From assembly GCF_012863495.1 (NCBI RefSeq), contig NZ_JAAVJL010000004.1, forward strand, positions 46,001 to 110,000: a stretch of 64,000 nt of DNA, written 5' to 3'. The notes under the pieces are model-generated. The model made no database searches, had not been told where the DNA came from, and saw only the letters and a program-made list of their open reading frames with translations. Below are positions 44,701 through 52,059 of the stretch, one piece after another. Each line of letters begins with the position of its first letter. Positions within the stretch are counted from its first letter, which is position 1. The stretch comes from Pseudanabaena yagii GIHE-NHR1. GTDB taxonomy: Bacteria > Cyanobacteriota > Cyanobacteriia > Pseudanabaenales > Pseudanabaenaceae. The position numbers were made by a program, and so were the translations under genes.

Positions 44701-44879
44701 CTTCAGATACTTCTAGTAACTCTGTAGCAGCTAGAGCAGAAATTGAAGACTTTCTCTCAGGCGCGCTGGGGCTAGATGATCTAGATGATGAGGTTTCAGC
44801 ATTTCAAGACAATATTTCAGTAAAGCCTGATGAAAAGAAGCCTAATCCTAATAAACCAGTAACAAATGACAAAGCTTAG
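38787..44879 (+). CDS. Giant methyl-accepting chemotaxis protein (PilJ-like) with about 1250-residue acidic tail
   Basis: A 2030-aa protein. It has a basic N-terminus; a first span at about 50-75 (LGLLLIAIGTSLIGLGGLGY); an extracytoplasmic Cache-like region to about 340; and a second span at about 341-366 (LILVGGAAIGISTILAIAIL). HAMP follows, then a cytoplasmic signalling coiled coil whose hairpin tip reads VLALNATLVASRAAEQKDPN then FAGVAREFEAIAGQVNDLAT. The conventional receptor ends near residue 785. After it come a hydrophobic Ala/Val run (about 827-844, VVPAIAVAAAATAVAI) and roughly 1200 residues rich in Asp, Glu, Ser, Asn and Phe with almost no Lys or Arg. Within that, FxFD(L/F) followed by (H/S)NIF(D/E)(D/E) recurs near residues 1311/1333, 1410/1429 and 1528/1557. 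The frame is continuous with the receptor, without stop or frameshift. No GAF domain was seen, so it is closer to PilJ than to the photoreceptor PixJ. Confidence 0.9.
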   Translation: MHMASTPKTKTATSVGKSAQENSKQRSPKSPKAAKQGSQQGKPKGSIGLGLLLIAIGTSLIGLGGLGYLFYQELLSSSKREVSQSAELQSTQIESKLNSVRQAADGVALNAKALSQQAPKPKTVDQYQKLVIDGFPKSEAVAGIGIAQNENLLFTVPKPTVPYVLKEQSGLKLEGATQKLPAPNDKLLAGNRTDFQNSPLYKSPITKSKEAWSEPYSALGKTIVTYSSPILDGQKVLGVVNADAIANNLVASTNASANSESKVGFVVVSASGKVITSSDQLATQLQNPATTEAIKNLAQQAKAQPTGIAQTGGNLWAYRKIEGSDWIVAASLPESEITNKLLILVGGAAIGISTILAIAILSFVNSLKKRLQPLTEECDRFLAQQGATKINIAGKDEIDQLGLSLKNTLQKAKTSELRLRSEASQAATLDDTTSAQIQQSFAEAELMEEEVGNLLDVVSSMEEGDLTVEAQVNDRATGLVADTLNRLREKLIEVISSVLGTAQQVAQGASDLEALAQTVVLNTAEQAQSVAQGQALTAQVAAIAQRSSEQVSVANQSLQGVRDTVTSGQTAIDNLTESISVLQTGSAQIVQRMKTLGEFVGLAEQFVQDQGQIAQLTQVLALNATLVASRAAEQKDPNQFAGVAREFEAIAGQVNDLATQTNEGLTVLQQRTSQIQTVVTAIDAEVQNLSGLVSGFTTGVESSQFAFHSIQIATEEVVQIGQTITDSSLEITEAAGSTASYISEIAQLADRTADLTRAARQQAEAMGNQAQQLLQGIQFFRLPEGVAYTNNAQHVDADALSDRPETEVNSLFDAPSESSNTGANGNLVVPAIAVAAAATAVAISQSGQNAEAYTAPEDFDNLDNTATDNQYLQSLLDDRINEDSTDYALSDSPEVVNSIENVALPQEQSFASTSENFASENAFDYALANVMAEDDAANNFLDTPPHDESQAPENVYSELTDISVIEESLLADLRHEIYDELSEDEGITDQEDVSTETHSALKNPMEGVDEFSISEASSDPLIISATSSFMEDTAFGNPSPLSEESLANLPTSVDFSIPDLDDHDFEIPKIDIESTLDNSNSFFDASSVQTNEVESSFDPFAMEQSTTDTSDYATDDVFTLDDQGEDLNDNINENISEDLSYNLVEDIGSGQFEDYNVDDFSVNPSESYDEYTSHDEFAQSLEGSLEGTPNEAFNDTFDTAFDETPFDPAFGEALTSYNAVEPSLEPAYDSFADHADAQFETPSSEEDYSFYDQFEAPANLEADALNEQITDLASEYIPESHSEDSGNFAGLPNVIPDVYLEDVTEEALPDEFEFDFQENLSAESSNSNLDDAHNIFDEPSFELEPTSEESSATNADFGDPFYVADLPELSEEDEFIEQQNYLFTETAIAPETSIQANSFLDSASEEFNEEFTFDLDDHATNSDELETPHNIFEDSFAEANAYEDIGEFANPSADYADMADQLNQLEASTNDFDTSNFYQESEEFADNFELDNLASQADAFVPEISIASESDQQNAPTAEASLDEASTEFNFDLSEDLTNIGNLGNLENLGDGITDTSNIFDESSLSLSDEEFTPEDAIEFDTSQQEELPQVEIADLSNFNEDISEFAFPDFSDMNAETDMPAAIADTNFADTADTGSHDQFADLSDPFSSSSSQFEMPDFSGDALLEEEMDLDTSDDFDSLTLDDEVPINSVEMLLEESSAEDSSSLTDDAISIDNWDDLPDLSAGDAFTVVQADVQNEISAENIGSLEETSEWEEETFFDSLSSDSIGDHDLISASPENPLDMVTSDAHDEASAFLANSLDEMTSEVDNFMLDEESSASLDSGDNDPFDFSENWLDEAIPDNDQNIDGLADLSIGEYPSNLLNDLESDNSNEPNYGFADDLLDSLMDESDTGINDLSTSFPDLSVDNSAIPSEPSEHTTDMANPMEMLADGGSDDRESQFDFDFSAFDELIDDISNPTPASLDSINSNPNSSDTSSNSVAARAEIEDFLSGALGLDDLDDEVSAFQDNISVKPDEKKPNPNKPVTNDKA

Positions 44880-44890
44880 GATGTCTCAAT

Positions 44891-45018
44891 AAAATAAAGG
44901 CGGCGAATAGTCCTAAAAAGGAAAGGATTTATTTTAGTAAGGATGGGCGGCTCTTCGCGCCGCCCATCCTTACATATTTAGCCTTACCAAGGCGGTGCAT
45001 TGCGCCGCCTTTATTTTT
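44891..45018. repeat. Nested palindromes with an IS1-type end inside
   Basis: Outer arms AAAATAAAGGCGGCG (44891-44905) and TGCGCCGCCTTTATTTTT (45001-45018) enclose a second hairpin (GTAAGGATGGGCGGC / GCCGCCCATCCTTAC, 44937-44973). They also enclose TAGTCCTAAAAAGGAAAGGA at 44908-44927, which matches the terminal repeats of the IS1-like element at 16387-17208. It looks like a terminator palindrome into which mobile DNA inserted and was mostly lost. Confidence 0.6.
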
Positions 45019-45108
45019 GTTTTAAACAGGGCTAGATTTTTGACATTGTTGCGAAGCACACTCAAGAGAAGTATCACTAGGCTGTATGTTGTTAACATGA
45101 CAGACCAA

Positions 45109-45215
45109 TTACAGCGCTTTTCGCTCAAAACCAAACCAAGATATTTTTTAAAATGCTTGCTTTACAAGCATTTTAAAAAATATCTTGTGGTTCGTTTGAG
45201 CGAAAACTGCTGTAA
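45109..45215. repeat. Long dispersed palindromic element, copy B
   Basis: The most complete copy. Outer arms TTACAGCGCTTTTCGCTCAA and TTGAGCGAAAACTGCTGTAA (imperfect) surround inner arms AAGATATTTTTTAAAATGCT and AGCATTTTAAAAAATATCTT (perfect) with tip TTG-CTTTA-CAA. It lies in the spacer between the two MCP genes. Confidence 0.7.
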
Positions 45216-45272
45216 GTTACAACTTAGTTGTTACGCTCTGTGACATCCCCTATTTTTTAAATATGAGAAGAT

Positions 45273-46913
45273 ATGGCAAATCAACCTCCCTTTTCACGCA
45301 AAAGATTTAATGCAAAAAAAAAGAGGAAGGCTGCCGTTGCTGCTGCCCCAATATCCAGACATGCCTCTAATAAAAGTAGTTGGCTCAATAATTTACCAAT
45401 TAATACCAAAATCCTATTGGCAATTGGGTCAACCAGTATTTTGCCACTGGTCTGCTTAGCGATCACAACTTTGTATTCATATAGCAGTCTTGCCCCAAGC
45501 CTAAGCCAAGAGGCTCAACGGCAACTTACCAATATCGGATTTTTTGGGTTTGGTTTAGGATTTATCGTGGTGGTAATGGCATTGCCATTTAGCTTAGTGA
45601 TCGGGGGAACTCTCAGTAAACGCATTCGTAATCTAGAAGCGATCGCAAGAGCATATACAACAGGAAATTTTGATGCTGATATGTTGCGAGCGCGGGTGGA
45701 GCTTGGGGCAACCGATGAAGTCGGGAAATTGGCGGATGTGCTCAATGTAATGACTGTGAATCTAGCGCAAAACAAACAGGCGCAGTCAGAGGCACAAATG
45801 CAAGCTGATATCCAGAGCAATATTTTTGAAGATGAAATTTCACATTTACTGGATGTGGTATCAGATCTAGAGCTAGGGGATCTCACAGCAAAGGCGGAGG
45901 TTAGTCCCCATGCAACGGGTTTAATCGCTGATACGTTAAATCGCTTATCAGAGCAGCTAGCTGAAGTACTTGCCGCCGTTTTAAAAACTACGCAACAGGT
46001 AACTTTTCGTACCGATCGCCTTGAACAATTAGCGATCGCTGTATCGCAAAATGCAGCCCAACAGGAGGGACTTGTCGTGCAAGCCCGTCTGGGTATTGAG
46101 GATGTTAACCAGTTAGCACAGGATGCGGCGCAACAAGCGATCGCTGCAAATAGGGCAGTACAAAGGGTACGTTCAGCAGTCAGACAGGGGGAAGAACAAA
46201 TTATTTATCTGACGGCTTCGATTGAGTCACTGCAAGCTGCTACTGTGCAAATGGTGCAAAGGATTAAAAATCTTGGGGAATTCGTTGCTCTTGCCAAACA
46301 ATTTGTATTGGATCAAAAACGACTCGCTTCTTTAACTCAGGTGCTAGCGACTAATGCCTCAATGGTGGCCACCAGAGCCTTGGAGCAAAGAGATCCACAG
46401 CAATTTGTGTCAGTGGCAAGGGAATTTGAAGCGATCGCCTCACAGGTTAATGCCTTGGCAACCCAAACTAATCAGGGACTAGTGGTACTGCAACAACGTA
46501 CAGGCTTTGTGGAAGTTGTAGTTTCAGGTATTGATCAAGACGTTCGTGATGTGAGCAGTCTGGTATCCGACTTTACGAAGAGCGTTGATAGTTCTGAACA
46601 ATCATTTACTAATATTGCTAATGTTACCGAGGAGCTAGCCGATATCGGAATGTCTGTAACCGAGTCATCTAGCTCGATCGCGGAAGCTGTCAAGTTTAGC
46701 TTAGGGTCAATCCAAGATATTGAAGCGATCGCTGAGCGTTCTGCTTCTCAGGCACAATTTACCCGCGATCAATCGGGCAAAATGGGTAGGTTAGCACGTC
46801 AATTGTTAGAAAGAGTCCAATTCTTCCGTCTGCCCTCCAGTATGCAACTCGACTATACAGAAATCGCAGATCTAGACTCCCCCGAAGTTGAGAGTATTTC
46901 TATCGCAAAATAA
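45273..46913 (+). CDS. Methyl-accepting chemotaxis protein without large sensor domain
   Basis: A 546-aa MCP with a basic N-terminus, two close spans (ILLAIGSTSILPLVCLAITT near 47-66, FFGFGLGFIVVVMALPFSLV near 90-109), HAMP (RIRNLEAIARAYTTGNFDA) and a signalling domain with tip VLATNASMVATRALEQRDPQ. There is almost no extracytoplasmic loop between the spans, so it cannot sense with a periplasmic domain of its own. It may respond to membrane state or pair with the giant MCP. The stop overlaps the kinase start (TAATG). Confidence 0.88.
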   Translation: MANQPPFSRKRFNAKKKRKAAVAAAPISRHASNKSSWLNNLPINTKILLAIGSTSILPLVCLAITTLYSYSSLAPSLSQEAQRQLTNIGFFGFGLGFIVVVMALPFSLVIGGTLSKRIRNLEAIARAYTTGNFDADMLRARVELGATDEVGKLADVLNVMTVNLAQNKQAQSEAQMQADIQSNIFEDEISHLLDVVSDLELGDLTAKAEVSPHATGLIADTLNRLSEQLAEVLAAVLKTTQQVTFRTDRLEQLAIAVSQNAAQQEGLVVQARLGIEDVNQLAQDAAQQAIAANRAVQRVRSAVRQGEEQIIYLTASIESLQAATVQMVQRIKNLGEFVALAKQFVLDQKRLASLTQVLATNASMVATRALEQRDPQQFVSVAREFEAIASQVNALATQTNQGLVVLQQRTGFVEVVVSGIDQDVRDVSSLVSDFTKSVDSSEQSFTNIANVTEELADIGMSVTESSSSIAEAVKFSLGSIQDIEAIAERSASQAQFTRDQSGKMGRLARQLLERVQFFRLPSSMQLDYTEIADLDSPEVESISIAK

Positions 46914-49555
46914 TGGCACATTCTGAATTTGATGATTTGCAACTGCAAGAAGAACTACGTCATCTATTTGAATTAGATACACAGAAATACTTGCAGCTAT
47001 ATGTACAAACGGTGAGCCAGTTAAATGCTCCTAATTGGCGTGAACAGATTCAGCAGCTATATCGTTGTGTGCATACGATTAAAGGTGGGGCAGTGACAGT
47101 GGGGTTTCAATCTGTCCTCCAAGTTTCCACAGTATTAGAGGATTTACTATCGGATCTCCGCTATTTGAATATCGCGCCACCATTAGCGGATGGGGAACTT
47201 GCTAAGTGCTTAAATGAAGCTGGTGAATTACTAATTGGTACTGCCCAAATTAGTGGTTCACAAGTGGAAGAACTCGGTGAATCTGATTTTGCTGTGCGCT
47301 ATATTCAGAACCTACGCGATCTCATTCAGTCTAAGTATTTGCCTGAATGGAATGAGATGCGCCAAGTGCAGCAGGAATTTGCCGATCAGGGTTTTGATTT
47401 GGTGACGCTCGATCTGGAAATGGCGATCGAGGATTTACCCGCAACGGGGACAGTACCCATAGAAACTTGTGAAATTGCCATCCAAACTATTAATCAGCTA
47501 CAGGGAATTGGGGCAGAAATAAATTTAGCCGCAACTTGGCAAGAATCTTTGAAACAAGGTTTAGCATTATGCGATCGCCCTGACTGTGAAATATGGCACG
47601 CTGAGTGGATGCCATTCCTGCAAAAGCTGAAAGATAGCGCTCGTCAGGGTGGAGTTGTTCTCATTGAAGAGACTACCTCTAGAAGTGAAGATTCCGTAAC
47701 TATAGAAAATGAAGTCCAGCCTTTAATTAATGCGCCTATTTTTACGGACATTCAAATTCCTGTGCCTTTAGATCGTCTAGAGCGATCGTCTCAATATCTC
47801 GTTGAGACTTTGATGGCAACTCGCGCCACACAGGGGTTTTATCAATCCGTTTATGCAAATCTTCTACCCCTAGTTTCCCTTGCTCAGAATAGTGTGCAGT
47901 ACATTACGCAGTTGCGTGAAGTCCAAGATGACTATGCCTTGCTAGATAATTCAGGTGAGCAGGATGGATTGAAGGTAGAGCGCTATCGTCAGGGCTACAC
48001 AGCGATTAACCGTTTGCTGGAAATTAGTTTACGTCTAATTGAACTAGGTTCCGAAACAGGTGAATCAGCAAGACGTACATCGGAAAGTATCCAAAACCTC
48101 GATCGCAGTTTACGCAATCTCCAGCAAACTATTGAAGAAAGCCGTCTTGTTCCCTTTGAAACCCTAGCCCTAAGAGCAAGGGGGATTTTGCGAGATCTGA
48201 TCACCCGTGTAGGTAAGCCAGTGGAAATGACTATCATTGGCGAACAAATAGAACTGGATGCAGGCACACTTCGGAATTTGGAACCTGTATTGCTCCATTT
48301 ATTGCGGAATGCCTATGATCACGGGCTTGAAGATACAGAGCAACGTGAAAAATCTGGCAAATCGATACAGGGAAAAATCGAGCTAGTATTGGAACGGCGG
48401 GGCAGTATGTTTGAGCTTAGTATTCGGGATGATGGTAGAGGCATAGATCGCGATCGCATTAGTCAAATTGCTCAGTCCAAGCGATTACCCCTCACCGATA
48501 CCAGTACCCCTGAGCGACTACTCAGTGTCCTATGTCAGTCGGGTTTCACTTCCACAAAAACAGTAAGTAATATTTCAGGTCGCGGGGTGGGAATGGATGT
48601 GGTCGCCAGTCAAGTCGCCCTAATGAATGGCAAGCTCAGTCTAGAGAGCAATCTGGGCAAAGGTACAACTTTTACAATTCAGTTGCCTGTACCTCATTTA
48701 TTTGTTCGTTGCATGATTTTGCAAGCAGTCGATCGCACCTTTGCTGTCCCCACGTCTGAGATTTATACAACGGCTTTAGTCGAGGGACTACTATGGCGTA
48801 AAACTGAACGCTCAGATTATATTCTCGAAGTGCAAGAAGATCAGAGCATTGTCCCCGCAATCGATCTCTATCAATATTGGCAAGGAGCATCTGAAGCCAG
48901 ACCAATTTTGCCTACAGCGATCGCTGTCCGCACGAGGCTATTAGAAGGACAACGCGATCGCGGCGTATGGCTAATTGCTGACACATTAATTGGTCAGAGC
49001 GATTTATTGGTTAATCCCCTACCCTCACCACTCCTCGCTCCCATCGGCTTAATTGGGATGAGTCTGATGCCTGATGGTAAATTGATTCCTGTAATTAATG
49101 CCATATCATTTGTCGATAACCTCTGCTCAGAACGTCCTAATCTCATTACTACAAGTTCACTAGATAACTCATCTTTCCTCGAACCATCTAGCGATCGCCA
49201 AATTTTAGTGGTTGATGATGCTGCACTGATGCGTCGCAGAATCGAAAGTAGTCTCTCACCACAGGGTTATGAAATTGCCACCTGTGATGATGGGATGGAA
49301 GCTTGGCAATGGCTACAACGCCATAATCAGCCTGCTTTATTGATTACGGATATTGAAATGCCACATATGGATGGATTTACCCTGATTGATCGTTGTCGTC
49401 AGTCAGGATTTGAGATGCCAATCCTAGTGATTTCCTCTCGACTCGCTGAGGAATGGTCTAAGGAAACTAGCCGCCTTGGTGCAACTGACTATCTCACTAA
49501 AGGTTTCTCAACTTCTGAACTAGTTAATAAGGTCAGCGCACTATTAGTCAATTAA
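46913..49555 (+). CDS. CheA-type hybrid histidine kinase with C-terminal receiver (PilL/PixL-like)
   Basis: An 880-aa protein. One HPt domain carries phosphoacceptor H54 in CVHTIKGGAV. A dimerisation helix pair follows, then HATPase_c with N box HLLRNAYDHGLEDTEQR (about 463-479), G1 DDGRGIDRD and ISGRGVGMDVVASQV. A CheW-like domain has FVRCMILQAVDRTFAVPTSE. The C-terminal receiver has LVVDDAALMRRRIE, phosphoacceptor D813 in LITDIEMPHMDG and Lys in YLTKGFS. It has far fewer HPt domains than some pilus kinases such as Pseudomonas ChpA. Last gene of the operon, followed by a perfect terminator hairpin. Confidence 0.92.
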   Translation: MAHSEFDDLQLQEELRHLFELDTQKYLQLYVQTVSQLNAPNWREQIQQLYRCVHTIKGGAVTVGFQSVLQVSTVLEDLLSDLRYLNIAPPLADGELAKCLNEAGELLIGTAQISGSQVEELGESDFAVRYIQNLRDLIQSKYLPEWNEMRQVQQEFADQGFDLVTLDLEMAIEDLPATGTVPIETCEIAIQTINQLQGIGAEINLAATWQESLKQGLALCDRPDCEIWHAEWMPFLQKLKDSARQGGVVLIEETTSRSEDSVTIENEVQPLINAPIFTDIQIPVPLDRLERSSQYLVETLMATRATQGFYQSVYANLLPLVSLAQNSVQYITQLREVQDDYALLDNSGEQDGLKVERYRQGYTAINRLLEISLRLIELGSETGESARRTSESIQNLDRSLRNLQQTIEESRLVPFETLALRARGILRDLITRVGKPVEMTIIGEQIELDAGTLRNLEPVLLHLLRNAYDHGLEDTEQREKSGKSIQGKIELVLERRGSMFELSIRDDGRGIDRDRISQIAQSKRLPLTDTSTPERLLSVLCQSGFTSTKTVSNISGRGVGMDVVASQVALMNGKLSLESNLGKGTTFTIQLPVPHLFVRCMILQAVDRTFAVPTSEIYTTALVEGLLWRKTERSDYILEVQEDQSIVPAIDLYQYWQGASEARPILPTAIAVRTRLLEGQRDRGVWLIADTLIGQSDLLVNPLPSPLLAPIGLIGMSLMPDGKLIPVINAISFVDNLCSERPNLITTSSLDNSSFLEPSSDRQILVVDDAALMRRRIESSLSPQGYEIATCDDGMEAWQWLQRHNQPALLITDIEMPHMDGFTLIDRCRQSGFEMPILVISSRLAEEWSKETSRLGATDYLTKGFSTSELVNKVSALLVN

Positions 49556-49596
49556 AGGAATGAAGTGGCGCACTGCGTGCGCCACTTCATTCCTTT
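49554..49596. terminator. Bidirectional terminator between CheA-like and hisI genes
   Basis: AAAGGAATGAAGTGGCGCAC pairs perfectly for 20 bp with its inverse (loop TGC), ending CCTTT. It begins inside the CheA stop region and lies 7 nt before the hisI stop, so it serves both convergent genes. Confidence 0.65.
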
Positions 49597-49603
49597 TACT
49601 CAC

Positions 49604-49942
49604 TTAAATAGAAAGTGGAACTTCAGTAAAGAAACAACTTCTTGCACCTGTGTGGCAGGCAATATCACCAACTTGCTCAATTTTGACGAGAATTACATCG
49701 CGATCGCAATCATAGTAAAGTTTTTTTAACTTTTGGATATGTCCTGAAGTCGCGCCTTTATGCCATAATTCCTGACGAGATCGGCTCCAATAATGCACTT
49801 CACCTGTATTGATCGTTAGTTCCAACGCTTGCCGATTCATCCATGCCATCATCAAAATCGCACCATCTTGGTAATCCTGAGCGATCGCGGGAATTAATCC
49901 CTTCTCATCATATTTAAGACTATCAATCCAATTGTCAGACAT
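49604..49942 (-). CDS. hisI: Phosphoribosyl-AMP cyclohydrolase HisI (stand-alone)
   Basis: The third step of histidine biosynthesis, opening the purine ring of PR-AMP. Within 112 aa it has the metal-binding and catalytic motifs: MMAWMNRQALELT, GEVHYWSRSRQELWHKG, YDCDRDVILVK and the Cys cluster ACHTGARSCFF. Many bacteria, including many cyanobacteria, carry a bifunctional HisIE of about 200 aa. Here there is no HisE part, so hisE must be elsewhere. Confidence 0.93.
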   Translation of the reverse strand: MSDNWIDSLKYDEKGLIPAIAQDYQDGAILMMAWMNRQALELTINTGEVHYWSRSRQELWHKGATSGHIQKLKKLYYDCDRDVILVKIEQVGDIACHTGARSCFFTEVPLSI

Positions 49943-50055
49943 ATATTAGCAAAGTTATCAACAAAATTATTTCAATGCGATTCTGCTCTTACAGAATTTC
50001 AAGCATGGCAATTTTCACATTAGCATAGAACTACAGCCCCAGAAAAAACTACAAC

Positions 50056-50152
50056 TCTTTACGCGTAAACCCAAACCAAGAAATTTTTGGAAAGTGTTGC
50101 TTTGCAACACTTTCCAAAAATTTCTTGTAGTTTGTTTGCTTGAAAACCGCTT
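50056..50152. repeat. Long dispersed palindromic element, copy C
   Basis: The inner arms CAAGAAATTTTTGGAAAGTG plus TTGC (50077-50100) and their inverse (50104-50127) form a perfect 24-bp stem with TTT loop. The outer flanks (TTTACGCGTAAACCCAAAC and GTTTGCTTGAAAACCGC) are diverged versions of the arms in copies A and B. It lies directly after the stop of the WD40 gene. Confidence 0.65.
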
Positions 50153-50154
50153 GC

Positions 50155-52059
50155 TTAGTGACAGTTCCAAATCTTGATATTGTCAGTCCAGCAACTTCCT
50201 GCGGCTAACTGCTTACCATCTTTAGAGAAATGCACACAGAGAATCGGGTGCACTCCCACAGCCAGAATACCTATTTCCTCGGCTGTTTTTACATTCCATA
50301 TTCTAATTGTGCGATCGCTACTTCCACTCACTAAAATTTCTCCATTCGGGCTAAAGGTAAGAGAGTTAATCCCCGATGTATGTCCTTTGAGCGTTGAAAT
50401 CATTGCACCTGTATCGGGTCGCCATAGCTTAATAGTACTGTCGCGACTTCCACTAGCCAGCAAATTATTATTTGGATGGAAAGCAACGCAGGTGACGTAA
50501 TCACTATGACCTGAAAGCGTGATATGCGATTTAGTTGTCCAAAGTTTCCATATCCGAATTGTGCAATCATAACTACCACTAGCGAGGAAATCACCTTTTT
50601 GATCAAAGGCAAGAGCAGTTACATAGGATGAATGCTCACTGAAAACACGAAATGTTTTATTTGACCATAAATCCCAAATACGGATTGATTTATCGTAGCT
50701 ACCACTTGCTAAAAACCGATTGTCAGGGCAAAAAGCAAGAGAACTAACATATGCAGAATGTTCATTAAAAGCAATAGGTTCTTGTAGTTTATCCAGACTC
50801 CAAACTAGAACTTTACAGTCACTACCACTACTAGCAAAATATCGATCATTATTACTCACCGCCACAGCAAAAATATCACCCATATGCCCTTTTAAATTGA
50901 GGCTAGGTTTACCCGTACTTGGATGCCAAAGGCGGACGACACTATCACTGCCACCACTCATTAAAATACTGCGATCACTATTAAAAGCAAGATCATATAC
51001 ACAACCAGAATGGCTAGTAAGAACAGTACTTAAAGACCATTCTTTAATCTTCTGCAATAATTTCTTATTATCATTTTTATGTTGATTAGAAAATATTTTA
51101 AGAAGATTATCTTGTTTGAGATTTTGCTGTTGTTGCGTTGATTTAATAATATCAAGGTATGGAGCAATTAAACTGAGGTCAAAATAACGCAAATTAAATA
51201 TTTTCTCTGATTGTAATAATTTTGGTGAATAATTAGAATTTAAGTGTAGATAATACCAATCAGAAATAAAAGTAGTTAAAAGCTCTTGAATAAAGATAAC
51301 GATTTGTCGAATAATCCGCAGAGCTTCTCTTCCCTTCTTGTTGGCAGACTCTAAAATTCCTAAAGCATCTTCCCAATACCATACAGGCAATGTGAAGTTA
51401 AGAATATAGCTACTATAGGGAAGCCAAAAATCAAGATGAAAATAAGCTTTGTAATCGCTAATACTAGTATGTAAAAGCAGAGTAGGCAAACAATTTAGAA
51501 TTGATTGTAATTGTTGGATGTCATTACTGTTAATAGGGTTATAGAAATAATCGCTATAAAATTCAATTGGACATTCATCACTTTCAAGATGATAGTTAAC
51601 ATCTAGGAACATCTTTAAATCTTCAATTAGTTCAATCTCAAGGTTTTCCCTCAAAGAGTCAACACAACTCGAACTAATTTTAAGAGGTGAAAATAAAACT
51701 AATAGGCGATGTTTTTGATAGTTCTCCATTAGGATGCGATCGCTAATCTTACGGCTAAAATTAGACGGCATCCTATTATCTAAAATTGACTTTATCTCAT
51801 CATTCCTCTCAGCTATATATGAGGCTTGCCATTCACCCAATAACTCCAGCATGATTTTGCTAAACTTAGGACTGCTCCTCTCAGTTACTTTTAAATAACG
51901 TGGATCAGTTACGATATCTTTGGGAATTAAAAAAATCTCATTATTTAGGCTTAAGGATTGTTGTGCATTAACAAGCTCCTTGAGGCTTCTATCTAATATC
52001 TTTGCTGCATCATGTAATATCTTTGTCAAAATCTCCGCTAATTCCGATGGCAGCGTCAT
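50155..52059 (-). CDS. WD40-repeat protein with unrecognised N-terminal region
   Basis: A 634-aa protein. The last 290 residues are seven WD40 repeats forming one propeller (for example HSGCVYDLAFNSDRSILMSG, then GSDSVVRLW; HSAYVSSLAFCPDNRFLASG; GHTSGINSLTFSPNGEILVSG is one residue longer than a standard listing). The N-terminal 340 residues are helical, without a signal peptide, and contain the striking segment CPIEFYSDYFYNPINSND with LPTLLLHTSISDYKAYFHLD. I do not recognise it as a NACHT, kinase or peptidase. Low-GC stretches and AAT/ATA-rich codons set this gene apart from its neighbours, suggesting transfer. Probably a protein-interaction scaffold of unknown partner. Confidence 0.8.
   Translation of the reverse strand: MTLPSELAEILTKILHDAAKILDRSLKELVNAQQSLSLNNEIFLIPKDIVTDPRYLKVTERSSPKFSKIMLELLGEWQASYIAERNDEIKSILDNRMPSNFSRKISDRILMENYQKHRLLVLFSPLKISSSCVDSLRENLEIELIEDLKMFLDVNYHLESDECPIEFYSDYFYNPINSNDIQQLQSILNCLPTLLLHTSISDYKAYFHLDFWLPYSSYILNFTLPVWYWEDALGILESANKKGREALRIIRQIVIFIQELLTTFISDWYYLHLNSNYSPKLLQSEKIFNLRYFDLSLIAPYLDIIKSTQQQQNLKQDNLLKIFSNQHKNDNKKLLQKIKEWSLSTVLTSHSGCVYDLAFNSDRSILMSGGSDSVVRLWHPSTGKPSLNLKGHMGDIFAVAVSNNDRYFASSGSDCKVLVWSLDKLQEPIAFNEHSAYVSSLAFCPDNRFLASGSYDKSIRIWDLWSNKTFRVFSEHSSYVTALAFDQKGDFLASGSYDCTIRIWKLWTTKSHITLSGHSDYVTCVAFHPNNNLLASGSRDSTIKLWRPDTGAMISTLKGHTSGINSLTFSPNGEILVSGSSDRTIRIWNVKTAEEIGILAVGVHPILCVHFSKDGKQLAAGSCWTDNIKIWNCH

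Noticed and set aside
36358..49555. Direct assignment of pixJ/pix gene names to the taxis operon
   Set aside because: Neither MCP shows the GAF domains of PixJ; Pil-type and Pix-type homologues cannot be told apart without phylogeny.
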